64,000 nucleotides of DNA from NCBI GenBank assembly GCA_013398055.1, contig VZRS01007379.1:102340-166339 (forward strand). Reading direction: 5' to 3'. Below, in pieces: positions 25,903 through 36,142 of the stretch. The notes under the pieces are model-generated. The model ran no database searches, had not been told where the DNA came from, and saw only the letters and a list, made by a program, of their open reading frames with translations. Source of the DNA: Ifrita kowaldi (Eukaryota; Chordata; Aves; Passeriformes; Cinclosomatidae). The translations under genes were made by a program, and so were the position numbers. Within the stretch, counting starts at the first letter, position 1; each line of letters starts with the position of its first letter.

Positions 25903-27525
25903 CTGAAAGTTAAGCAGAGGTACAGAAAATGTTTAGTCCTGCACCAATTCTCAAATACTTATGTTCTGCTGTGCTCTGAAAGAGTTAATCTGGGTATCAG
26001 CCAAGAACCCAACTAATCATTCCTCTGCTCCTATCTCTTACATCAGAAGCAGATCAAGATCAAATTCAACATTAAAATGCAGGGAATAACTCTAACATGA
26101 ATCCTTAACGAAGGGAGCAATAGGTCAAAGGGGCACATTTGTTGTTCAATAATCCAGTAAAACTTTTCGATCTGCTGAACTAAATACCTCTGTGCAATGC
26201 TGAAAATAAATGAGTTGGGTCCTTCTGACAGAGAGAGTTTGTGTGTGAGATAATTTCAGCAGGTCTGAAAGTCATCACAAGAGACTTGCTTCTGCCTTTT
26301 AATATGGTTGTTGTGGTACCTTCCATGCCTTTCACATTTTAAGTGACTGCACAGTGATTCCCAGGCTCCACACATTGAATGTGCCTCAAAGGGACCAACC
26401 TTTGGTTCCTCACACACTGCTGCTGGTTTTTTGGGACAGTCTGTGCTTATTGAAACATTTTTTTTTCTTGAGAGGTCAAGCTAAAGAGTCAAACAGAGAA
26501 AAGAGATGCACACATAAATAGCAGATTCAAGGAAGTCCTTGCCAAAGGATGTCAGGGATGTAAAAGGTTTACCAGGCTTCAAGGAGGGCAGGTACTCAAA
26601 AGCAAGAGCTAGTGAGAGGTTCTGGGAAGAAAAATCACACACCAAGCTGACAAAAATCCCATAAACTCACCCTCAGATCTTCCACCTCTTCAATTCGAAA
26701 CAGGTGGATGTTTTCTGAATCTCAGAAAATTCTATCTACAGACTTGGAACCATTTTTGTTTTAGAGAAATTCAGCAAGGAATCAAGCATTCATTCAGAGC
26801 TAAATGATCTATTTTGGCACAGCCGTGATCCTTGCAGGAGACACTTTTTTTTTGGCTCAGAAAGTGTGTTTGCAGAATGCTTGTCATTCATGAAGAAATA
26901 AGAGTTTATAAAAGTTCATGCCCCATAGGAAATAAATACGGAATAATATGCTGTACAGAAATATTCCCAGAACAAGGCTCTCTAAGAATATAGGATCAAA
27001 TTCCAGCATACTTGGACAGTGAGAAAATATTTTGAAGTCAATAAGAATTGCAATTAAAATATTTTGTCAGATTTCAGGAGAAAAACAATTGCAGTGTTTA
27101 AAAAAAGGCTGAAGCATTATAATTCCACATAAATGGCTACAAAAACCGTTTGGATTTCTACTGATCAAACTCTGTCTCCAAGTACTTGCTGCCATAGACA
27201 AGAGAAAATAAAAATCAGCAGAGATTTGAAAAGCAAAATCATGCCGGAATATTTTGTTTTGTTTTGTTTTGCTTGTGGCTCATAACTGGATGTAGCATCA
27301 TAATCATTTTGTAAAAGCTTTTTAGACTGAGTTTTGGGGGTATTTCTGCTCTGCTTTTCCCCCCCCTGACAAATACAAATAACCTGCAGCTGGTTTTGTA
27401 TCCTGTATTTCAGATTCCCAGCTCCCTAAATCCCACATTTCTGACTCTGTAAATGCATCAGCCACGGCAGCTGATGCAAGTGGCTGGAACCTCTTTTCGT
27501 ACCCTCTAATCCAACGCACTTAGGG

Positions 27526-27779
27526 AGCCAATGAATATGTGGGAAAGGAGGGGCTTTCTGGCCGAGGGGCTCCGTGCAGGGGAACAGCTGTTGAGCAGCA
27601 AAACCTTACCCAGAGCCAGGCAAACACACTCATTCACATCCTCAGTGCCTCTGTGCGTCCAGGGCTGGCAAGGCAACTACAGCCCTCCTTCTGTCTCTGC
27701 AAAAAGTGAGCAAACTCTTGCACAGAGAAACGGAGAGGACAACCAACCTCAGCAGTGAAACATTTCAGCAGGTCCAGCC
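27526..27779 (+). promoter_or_regulatory. NMUR2: Probable NMUR2 promoter-proximal region and 5' UTR
   Basis: AGCCAATGA at 27526-27534 is a full match to the NF-Y (CCAAT-box) consensus. It is followed by G-rich blocks (27542-27553, 27562-27586). I see no TATA box at a suitable distance. A TATA-less promoter with a start site somewhere in 27580-27700 would fit. The ATG inside the CCAAT box opens a 75-codon reading frame ending at 27758, in the same frame as the receptor. It would be an upstream ORF only if transcription starts further upstream. The start site is inferred, not seen. Confidence 0.35.
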
Positions 27780-28499
27780 ATGGCCTGGGTCAGTAATTTC
27801 TCCTGGTTAAACCACCTTGCTCTACATGAAGAACGTCTCAGGGGGTACTTAAACAGCACTGAGGATTATTTAACCTTCCTGTGCGGGCCCAGGCGGAGCC
27901 ACCTGTTCCTGCCCATGGCTTTGGTGTACTCCGTGATCTTCGTCGTCGGCGTGGTGGGGAACTTCTTGGTTTGCCTCGTAATCCTCAAGCACCGGAACAT
28001 GAAGACCCCGACCAACTACTACCTGTTCAGCCTGGCGGTCTCCGACCTGCTCGTGCTGCTCTTTGGGATGCCCCTGGAAGTCTACGAGATGTGGAGCAAT
28101 TACCCCTTCCTGTTCGGGCCCGTCGGCTGCTACCTGAAGACGGCGCTCTTCGAGACCGTGTGCTTCGCCTCCATCCTCAGCGTGACCACGCTCAGCGTGG
28201 AGAGGTACATCGCCATCCTGCACCCCTTCCGCGCCAAGCTGGAGAGCACCCGCCGGCGCGCCCTCAGGACCATCGTGGCTCTCTGGGCGCTCTCCGTGCT
28301 CTTCGCCCTCCCCAACACGGGCACCCACGGCATCGTGCTGCAGCATTTCCCCAACGGCACCCTGGTGCCCGGCTCTGCCACCTGCACTGTGGTCATGCCC
28401 CTCTGGATCTACAACTGTATTGTCCAGATCACCTCTTTCCTCTTCTATGTGCTGCCCATGGGGGTGATAAGTGTGCTGTACTATCTGATGGGGCTAAGA
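27780..28499 (+). CDS. NMUR2: NMUR2 coding exon 1 (N-terminus to end of TM5)
   Basis: This exon encodes residues 1-240, from the extracellular N-terminus through TM5 to the start of the third cytoplasmic loop. It ends in phase 0 after arginine 240, and the next bases form a consensus donor GTAAGT at 28500-28505. The part from about 27885 to 28380 is rich in G, C and CpG with strongly GC-ending codons, unlike the first 35 codons and unlike exons 2-4. Without splicing the frame stays open for 24 more codons and stops with TGA at 28572-28574. Confidence 0.96.
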
Positions 28500-30994
28500 G
28501 TAAGTCCTACTCCGACTGTGCTCAGTGTTTCCATGGCTCATTCTTGTGTGTTTGTGTCTATATGTGGCTTTTGAGTGATTTTTGCGCCTCTTTCTCGCCC
28601 ATCTGTTTGCTCCCCAAAACAGCAAAAGTGTTTCAAAGCTCTGAAAACAGTAGGTCCAACTCCTTCTCTGGTGCAATCCCATTCTGAAATTAATATATCT
28701 ATGCTGGGGAATAATTTACCCCAATCTTGTAAAAACTTACAGTCACTGCTGCTCACATCTGAATGTTAATGAAACACCCAAGTCTCTAGATTGATTCCAG
28801 CCTCTCAGAGATTTACACCTTTGCAGTAGAGAGTAGAAAGAAATCGACCAAAAGGAAAATGTGAAAAGAATAAAAAGAAGATGGCTAGTGATTGAATCTT
28901 GTTTTCCCTTTTCTTGTGACTGTAGAATTTCCATTGCGTTACTTTCTCCTTTTCTTTCCCTGGAGCTGGTGCTAATATTCACTTGTTAAAGCTCACAAAG
29001 CTCTCATAAACTGAAATGTTACCTTATTGCTGCGACTAGCAAATTCAGCAATCATTTCTTTATATAACTACAGCCTTGTTTCACCAGGCTACCTTAGAGC
29101 TCATATTCCTTCTCTCTTCAGAAAGTGACACTACTTTTGCCAAGTATCCATCATGTAAATGGGTGGATAAAACAATCAGGGTCACAGTGTTATAAAACTA
29201 TGTAGCACAACACTGAAATGCACTGCTAATCACAGTGACATGATGACTGCTTTCTTCTCATAAATTGCAGACATTTAGACAATATAAATCCCATTTTACG
29301 GCATTGAATAGAACTTAAAGTTTACGAAGATGTGTGTGATCCCATAGCAGGAAAGAGAGATGAATGAAATTATTAAATTTCAAGAAACTCAACAAAATCT
29401 CTGCTGGTGTACATATAATTTTGTTGTGCTGGCTGATATCTGTTACCTGAAATTATACAGAAGAAATTTCTACTTACCCAGGGGAAAAAAAAAAAAGGCT
29501 TAACTGACAGAAATCCATTCAGAGCAGATCCTCGGGGCAGTGAATAGGTTAAACTATCCCCAATGTCTGGAGGCTGTTGCAGGGTCTTTACACAGTTTCA
29601 ATGAATATTTTGCAAAATAAGACCTGAAGGGAATGAAAGTTGTTGAAAATATAGTTGTTACAAAAAGAAAAAGAGAAATCCCTGAATTAATAAAAAGACG
29701 ACTTGAAGGTTGCAATAACTTCTATTTGCAGCAGCAGATATTCCTATACCCCATCCCAGAAGAGAAGCTCAGTACCAGATGAGGGCTGATCCCTCAGGAC
29801 TTCTGCAAATTCACACAATTGTTCAAGCTGTCTTTCCTAAGGACAGTGATGTTCACTGTTTGTGCCTCTGTTTTTCTCTATATCCAGCTCAGACTTCCAA
29901 ATTTCAACAGGATCCGTCCTGGCTAGATCTGCATAATCTCCAAGCTGCACTGGGCATTTCATTTCTTCTACAGAAGTGATAGAAGAATGATGTACATATA
30001 TCATTTTCCAAGAGAAGGCACTTTTTATCTACTCACAGAGGATGAAATCTGTGAGGCTTCAGCAACACCCTGCAGTCTCCTGAGTGCCACATATTACTCA
30101 CAGAAGGTAGTGGAAAAGCTCAGGGTTGATCCAAAGGTTGCACAACAGCTCAAATTCAGCAAACAGAGACATAATCTTTTCACATCCAGGCTTTGTAGAA
30201 AGGGCATTTCCTCAGCAGTTTCTCCCTCAAGCTTTGCCAGTGCAGGAGAGTCTCAGGATGCAAAGCAGAAGGGAACAGGTGACCTGCCAAGCAGCTGTGA
30301 GAAGGCAGCAAACATGGGTCATAGGGTACCTGAGCTGATTTACACTTTAATTCCTTGAAAATTGCAAAAATGCATTTGTTTTTTCCACTGGGAAATGGTT
30401 GATTACCTCATTTTCTACTTGGGTATAATTTTAAGGCTTGATGGTTTAATATTGCAATGTTATGGTCAATTGATCATTCCAGCACCAGGGTAAGGAAGAG
30501 GACACTGATCATTGCACTGTAAACTCATTAGGCTTCATTGTGGAAGCTTCCTGCTGCCTCTTTCATGGGGTTCTCATCACAGATACCTTCAGGATAAATC
30601 CCTAAATCACCCAGGCTCTTCAAACCCAGTGCAGCTGTTGGGCTACTGATTGCAACCCACAGCCAAAGAGCTGAGGAGGGAGAGGAGAGGGAGGAGATGA
30701 GAACATTGGCAAGTAGCTGCTCGTGGAATTTCATCCCTGGAACACTGATTGAGATGGGATGGGAATGCTTGGGAAGAAGTCTGCATTGCAGCAGGATTCA
30801 GCACAGGGTCCCTGCCCATTTCTTTCAATCTGATTCCTGAAAGGACACAGGGGCATAGGTGTTGATCACTGCTTGTCTGAAAGTCATGCTCTATTTAACA
30901 AGGGTCTCTGACAGCCTAGGCTGGATGATTCTTCTTCCAAGGTTCCAATTCTTCTCTTAGTCTCTCACCCCCTCAGTAACTGGCAATAATAATA

Positions 30995-31042
<48 letters not shown>

Positions 31043-34000
31043 CACACCGGCAATTTTATTTGAGCTGTCTTTGAAGCAAGACAACTTATTCTTGCCAATG
31101 CACATCTGGTCCAGATTTTATCATCAAAATCTATTTCGCCCCCCAAATGCCCAGTTGTTAAAAGCCCAGAATCATCTGTGGATGGTGACTGCCTTTGGCC
31201 AGTTTCTGCAGAGCCCAGCACAGCTCTTCCAGAGCCTGTCCCCTTTCCATGGAGGTTGTTTTAGCAGTCCTTGTCCCAGTGGCCGGTTCTCCTTTGCCAT
31301 GGGGGTGAGCTAAGGGCACACCAAGGCTGCAGCTCAGCAGCAGCTGCTTCAGCCAAATCTTTAGCACAAGACTTGTAGAGTTTAAATATCAATTTTTCCA
31401 TCAGCTGGAGAGAAACTTTGATCACCACTAGTGTCAGACAGGCCAAGGAGTTGATAGAAAACAGTTCGGCTTTTGCAGATTACAGAAAACAGTTCTTTAT
31501 CAGAGTGGCCTCACTAGGTTTGCCTGGGGATAGGTAAGACCCTAATTTCGCTCTGCCTTTTGACTTCTGGGATGAAATGCTGTAGCTAATAAAGATCTGG
31601 GGGGAAAATCCAATTTTCAGCTTCTTGCTCCAGTCACTTTTAATTCTCTTGCAGTGAAAGGGTAACATTCATCTCAAACCTACACAGCCTCATACATCAC
31701 AGTGATGTAAAAGTAACCACCACCTTGGCTGAAGTTCTACCCCTCTCAAACCACTGGCATTAACTCAAGTCACAACCTTTTCCATAGACTCATTTATTTC
31801 TTTTTTTCCCTCACTGTTTGTAATGATCCATATTTTTATTAAACTGCAGCTGCTGAGTTATTCTTACTTGTTACACCTTCATCACTTGCAGGTAAAGAGG
31901 AGCCTTACAGCATCATCTAAATGACAGAAGGAAGGTGAAAAATAAAGATACATGTGTCTCTGGTTTATTACAGCATCAGCACACTGTACTCTCTGAGGCT
32001 TTGGAATATGCCTGGAATAGATTACTGTTGAGACTGAAAATCACTGAAGGGAATCCAGGGGTTTTAATAAATCTGATCATTTATCACTAGATGTGTTGCA
32101 AATCAACTGAGTCTTTTCCTTAAGCAACTGTGGCTATGACTAAAAGTTACAAGGGGAATAATGTAAAACACGAGAGGCTGAATCGCACTATAATTGACTA
32201 TAATTCCATTTACATGTTTTTCCTTTTATAAATAGAATAAAGAGAGCATTGCAAGAAGGGTTCATTTCATCATCCTTACAGAAAAGTATTATAAATCAGA
32301 AATCAGAAAGCAAAGTCACAGTGTAAAAGGCAAATGGCACAACTAGTGTGTTTTCCTGAGGTTTTTACAAATCCAGAGGATTTATATCTTTTCCCTCATT
32401 CCCGATATGGTCTCATGTGTAATTAAAAGTTTTGGTTCCAGTTTCTCTCAGCCAAAAACAGCCAAAGCTGTTGGCTAATCAGGAGGTCCCACTGCAGGAA
32501 GCTGGGGCCAAATATGGACTTTCTAGATAGGATTTCTTTGGTGTTCAGATCAATTGTCTTCTTTGTCTAGACCTGATCTTTTCATCACCAGTGCTCTCAC
32601 CATAAACCTATTGGGGAAGGATTTCAGGGAGGATCAGATTATTGCTCTTTATGCTCATTTTTTACAAGTCCAGGAAAAACTGTGGGAGAAAAAACCTCTC
32701 CTTGTTGTACCTGAGTAGTGTGTGGCTAAATCTGTGTGTACCATGCCCCTGCCCATCTGCAAGGCGTAATTTCTGGGGTTTGTTCATTAGATGGGTTGAA
32801 TATCAACCATTCCCAACACTCAGGGCATGAATCAAACGCCCTTGAATTCTACAGGATTTTTTCCAGTGATTACAGCTGTGTTGTACTGAGGCCTTTCTGG
32901 GTATTTCTTGGATCATTGGTTTGTGCTTAATTGTGGGGAACAGTTTTAGGAAAATAAACAAACAAACAATATTTTGCTAGAAGAGAAAATAATGCCTAGC
33001 AAAATACCATTGAAATTGAACATAAACTGTGAACCAAATGTTGACTCATTGAGTAAAGGTAAGTGGGGAAGTGAAATATAAATTTGCTGTAAATACACAG
33101 ATTCAGATGCATAAAATCTGCAGATTGTTTTGAATGTAAAGCTTCCATGTTTTTCTAGACAAAAACCGAAATTTAAATGTAGGTTGGTTTTTTTTCAGTG
33201 AGTCCTAAGTGGCCCCAAATTTTGCTTTCTCAAACTACATCCATCAAAATATCAAACAGTGTGTCTGGAGGTGATGTGATCTCCTGTCTAAACTGTCCTT
33301 TGGTTTCCCTCCTTTTGCCAGTTGAAAGGAGATGAATCTCTGGAAGTGGAGGAAATGGCTGTGAATGTTCAGAGACCATCCAGGAAATCAGTCACCAAGA
33401 TGTTGTGTAAGTAGTGAGTCCTTCTGTGTTTTATTTACCACGGACAGGAGTGTGACCAGATCCTGAAAAGTATTGAGAAAGTTCATTGGATACAAGAGTT
33501 ATGAGATGAGTAGCTATTTAAAAAAAAAACAAAACCAACCAAACAAACAAACAAAGAACCAGTGCAAAACACCAACTTATTGTTGTTTTATCTGGACTTA
33601 CAGGATGAAGCACCAGAGGTAATCACCAAAAGACTCAGAAAGCAAATTTTCTTCCCCAACACAAGAAGAGGTTGAGAAAACCCACATGGCAGATGCTTGC
33701 ATGGCAATTCTCCAACATCCCTCACTCCAAAGTGGCTCTCACAGCCCTCCAGGGAGAATCCCTCTTTTTCAGAGTGCAAATAGTCTACCTCGTACATTTT
33801 TACAGAATGTACATCTGCTTTGCACTAAGCCACGAGCTCTGCGCATGAGCAGGAATCCCAGAACGGTTCAGGTTGGAAGGGACCACAGTGGGGCCCACTG
33901 GTCCAACCTCCCTGCTGAAGCAGCGTCATCCCAGAGCACAGGATTGTGTCCAGATTGTTCTGGAATATGTCCAGTGAGGGACAGTCCACACCCTCTCTGG

Positions 34001-36142
34001 ACAGCCTGTTCCAGTGTGGGGTCACTGCACAGTAAAGAAGTTCTGCCTCATGGTCAGGTGGAACTTCCTGGGCATCAGTTCCTGTCCTATTGCTGGGCCC
34101 CACAGGGCAGAGCCTGGTGCATCCTTCCCCTGACACCTCCCTGCAGACAGGGACAGACAGGGATGAGGTCCCCTCTCAGCTGTCTTTTCTTGAGACAGCC
34201 CTGCCAGGCCAAGCGCATCACCTACTGCTGACTTAACCACCCCAAAGAAAAGCTGGACCTAAGCAGACTTGCACATTGTATAACATTCAAGAGAATTTAT
34301 GCTCCAATCACCCTGGAAGTGCTCACATCAGTTCCTAATTTGGGGTTGTCTTTAAGGCAAAGATCACCTTGCTACTGAGATGGTGTTTATGCAGCAACCA
34401 GAAATCACCTTCAATATTTCCTGCAACAACATTATTCTTTAAGACAGTTTAAGTCACTGACTGAACCAGGAAATTGTACTTTGAATCCAGCCTGGTTTTC
34501 TGAGACTGGAATGTGTTTGGGCTCCATATCTACCCCAACATTGCCTGGCTGTTTCCTGCTCTGTTTGAATGTCACTCTGTGGACATGCATTGGGTTATCC
34601 AATACAGAAACCAGTGGAAAGATTGCTCTTTTAGTTGGTAATGGTAAGACAGAAATTGTGGCAAAAGTTTTGAAACCATGAATAAAATTTGTATAGTAAG
34701 TCTTCCACCCAGCTTTCTGAACTCCCAACCTTATCCTCCCATTACTGACCTGTTTTTCTTCTCCCCTTTCTCCATGCCAGTTGTCCTTGTGATAGTTTTT
34801 GCCATTTGCTGGGCTCCATTCCATATAGACCGACTTTTCTTCAGCTTTGTTGTGGAATGGACTGAGCCTTTGGCCAATACGTTCAACTTAATTCATGTGG
34901 TGTCAGGTAAAGCTTTCTTCTTCCACTTGCACAGGGACTGGCAAAAAAAGAAAAGTATTTTTGAGTGGTTTACTTGGAATTTGTAGTCATTTATTTTGTA
35001 GGGGACATGAGACTTGCATGGAAAACCTTCCTGAGGTTTGGTGGGCAGTGATGAGAATAATGCTTGAATAAAAACTGCAGGCAAGTTTCTGCAGCTTTCA
35101 AGATCTGGACATGTTGTCAAATTCAGTGTCTGAATATTCACAAAGAATAAAAGGGGGAATAAAGGGATATCATGCATCATTACTAGCTGCTTTTCATTCT
35201 TGGAAATGTTCAGAAGTAAAGACTGCTGTCATTCAGCTGCTTTTAAGAAGTTCACAGGAGCAGGCAGCATCCTCCACAGGCTCTCTGGGGCAAATAGGAA
35301 ACGTTACCAAATGGGAGACAAAAGCCTTACATACTGCTTAGAACTGGGTGATGAAACCAAATCTTTATGGCCTTGCCAACCAAAAAATGAAGGGCTTTTC
35401 AAAGAAGACTCTTATTTTCAGTCTGCCATGGGAAAACACTGAATGTGGCCATTAGGCAGCTCAGACAAATCCAATCTTGTGCAATTGTCCTGGTGAGTTG
35501 TAGGAAATTAACTTCCCCTGGCTGGAAGTTATCCTCTGGCAGCTCTGATGGGGCACCAGCTGTGCAAACCCTGCTGTGGGGATGAGGGCAGTGCTGGAGG
35601 CAGGGCAGGGCAGCTAAAGAGAGAGCTGGTTCCTGAACAGCTGGAGAGAGTGAGCTCCAATTCACATTCTCTCCCACTTCCCTTTCGCTGCAGTGCCTGA
35701 GCTAGCCTTGGTGAGACATCCCCCTGCCTGTGCCTGGAAGGCAGCCGAGCTCCACTGCTGCTCTCTCCACCCTCTACGCCCAAGCTTGGTGGAGCTGTGT
35801 AGGCAATGAAGAGATTTTCCTCTTCTGAGATCGTTTCACACATGAATGTGTCTCTCTCTTCCCCCCACCCTTGTTCTCCCAGGTGTTTTCTTCTACCTGA
35901 GCTCTGCCACAAACCCCATCATTTACAACCTGTTGTCCCAGCGCTTCAGGATGGCTTTTCTCAGTGTGATTTCTCCTTGCTGCAAGCACTGTGCCCCTAA
36001 ACATCCCACTTGCAAGATTTCGTCCCAGAAGAGCACGTTTGTGATTGAGGATCACAATCTCATGGACTCTGCTGAAAACACGAGTCTCCCTGGCACACAC
36101 AGGACATCTGTCAGCAGCTCTCAGCTCTCCACTGGCCTGTGA
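27780..36142 (+). CDS. NMUR2: Neuromedin U receptor 2 (class A GPCR), four coding exons, complete
   Basis: The gene encodes a seven-transmembrane plasma-membrane receptor. Known family members bind neuromedin U and neuromedin S and signal mainly through Gq, acting in feeding, stress and circadian circuits. CDS join: 27780-28499, 33322-33406, 34781-34906, 35883-36142 (1191 nt, 396 residues; human NMUR2 has 415). Visible features: N-glycosylation sequons at N6, N25 and N192; TM1 about 43-69 with N61; D89 in TM2; C117 and C202 as the disulfide pair; ERY at 141-143; W169 in TM4; P226 in TM5; CWAP at 278-281 in TM6; NPIIY at 321-325 in TM7; C343, C344 and C347 as possible palmitoylation sites. The start is supported by an N-terminus close in length to the human one, a good Kozak context (gccATGg) and an in-frame TGA 21 nt upstream. 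The N-terminal block ending FLCGPRRSH, the TM2 block and the third loop fit NMUR2 better than NMUR1. The distal tail diverges from mammals. Paralogue choice rests on remembered sequences. Confidence 0.95.
28500..33321 (+). other. NMUR2: NMUR2 intron 1 (4822 nt)
   Basis: This is a GT-AG intron, with a strong GTAAGT donor and an acceptor at 33320-33321. It contains an (AAT)19 microsatellite at 30985-31041, short A runs (for example near 29487) and an AATAAA at 28869-28874. No further coding exon is recognisable; the remaining open frames are short and show no family resemblance. Confidence 0.9.
30985..31041. repeat. (AAT)19 microsatellite in NMUR2 intron 1
   Basis: Nineteen trinucleotide units with one AGT interruption at 30997-30999. 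Probably length-polymorphic. Confidence 0.95.
33322..33406 (+). CDS. NMUR2: NMUR2 coding exon 2 (third intracellular loop)
   Basis: This 85-nt exon encodes residues 241-268 (from LKGDESLE to SVTKML) plus the first base of F269. The conserved end of the loop, [12 protein letters not shown], closely matches the human loop, which is what identifies so short an exon. The acceptor is a pyrimidine-rich stretch ending TTTTGCCAG and the donor is GTAAGT at 33407-33412. The loop is expected to contact the G protein and is basic next to TM6. Confidence 0.93.
33520..33556. repeat. (AAAC)n-like repeat in NMUR2 intron 2
   Basis: An A run followed by AAAC and AACC units. Simple sequence. Confidence 0.8.
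33851..34213 (-). mobile_element. CR1-type LINE fragment in NMUR2 intron 2, antisense to the gene
   Basis: Diagnostic CR1 segments on the + strand are GGTTGGAAGGGACCACAG, CTGGTCCAACCTCCCTGCTG, CAGTAAAGAAGTTCTGCCTC, GTGGAACTTCCTGGGCATCA and GGATGAGGTCCCCTCTCAGC. They run as the reverse complement of the CR1 3' region. The copy is diverged and 5'-truncated, and differs in subfamily features from the fragment at 20.5 kb. Open frames of up to 181 codons across it are incidental. Confidence 0.88.
34781..34906 (+). CDS. NMUR2: NMUR2 coding exon 3 (TM6, third extracellular loop, start of TM7)
   Basis: This 126-nt exon completes F269 and encodes TM6 with the [14 protein letters not shown] block, the third extracellular loop and HVVS at the start of TM7. 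It ends with the first base of glycine 311. The acceptor follows a long pyrimidine tract (34751-34780). The donor is GTAAAG, weaker than the other two donors in the gene. Phases 1 and 1 match exons 2 and 4. Confidence 0.95.
34907..35882 (+). other. NMUR2: NMUR2 intron 3 (976 nt)
   Basis: This intron runs from donor GTAAAG to acceptor CCCAG. Read through from exon 3, the frame stays open for 25 codons past G311 and stops at 34984-34986. Three AATAAA hexamers follow, at 35067, 35146 and 35158. No extra exon is recognisable. Confidence 0.9.
35883..36142 (+). CDS. NMUR2: NMUR2 coding exon 4 (TM7 and cytoplasmic tail)
   Basis: The exon completes G311 and encodes the rest of TM7 ([17 protein letters not shown]), helix 8 and the cytoplasmic tail, ending with TGA at 36140-36142. 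The acceptor is very strong: a T/C run of about 30 nt ending CCCAG. The distal tail is serine/threonine-rich and differs from the human one as I remember it. The last residues, S-T-G-L, resemble a class I PDZ ligand. Two adjacent cysteines and a third (343, 344, 347) are candidates for palmitoylation. Confidence 0.95.

Larger units (their letters stand above)
20796..27525. other. Non-coding stretch upstream of NMUR2
   Basis: Two abutting open frames at 24328-24723 and 24723-25175 show no known domain. A palindrome, a CA repeat, an A/C tract and a (GTTTT)n run (27255-27270) are present. Distal regulatory elements of NMUR2 could lie here but none can be named. Confidence 0.55.
33407..34780 (+). 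other. NMUR2: NMUR2 intron 2 (1374 nt)
   Basis: This is a GT-AG intron with donor GTAAGT and a pyrimidine-rich acceptor. It contains an (AAAC)n-like A-rich stretch at 33520-33556 and a CR1 fragment at about 33851-34213 lying antisense to the gene. Open frames over the CR1 part are not host genes. Confidence 0.9.

Noticed and set aside
27870..28346. 158-codon antisense frame over NMUR2 exon 1
   Set aside because: It mirrors GC-ending codons of the receptor on the opposite strand; its G/E/H-rich composition is typical of such shadows.
27881..28687. 268-codon open frame in a second frame over NMUR2 exon 1, running into intron 1
   Set aside because: It is a GC-rich shadow of the receptor exon, rich in R, A, P and H. 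It has no domain and crosses a strong donor.
30900..30960. Possible CR1 3' tail (GGCTGGATGATTCTTCTTCC) before the AAT repeat
   Set aside because: Only about 40 bp of weak similarity; no diagnostic CR1 body upstream.
33686..34231. 181-codon open frame in intron 2
   Set aside because: It mostly overlaps the antisense CR1 fragment and does not follow the CR1 coding frame.
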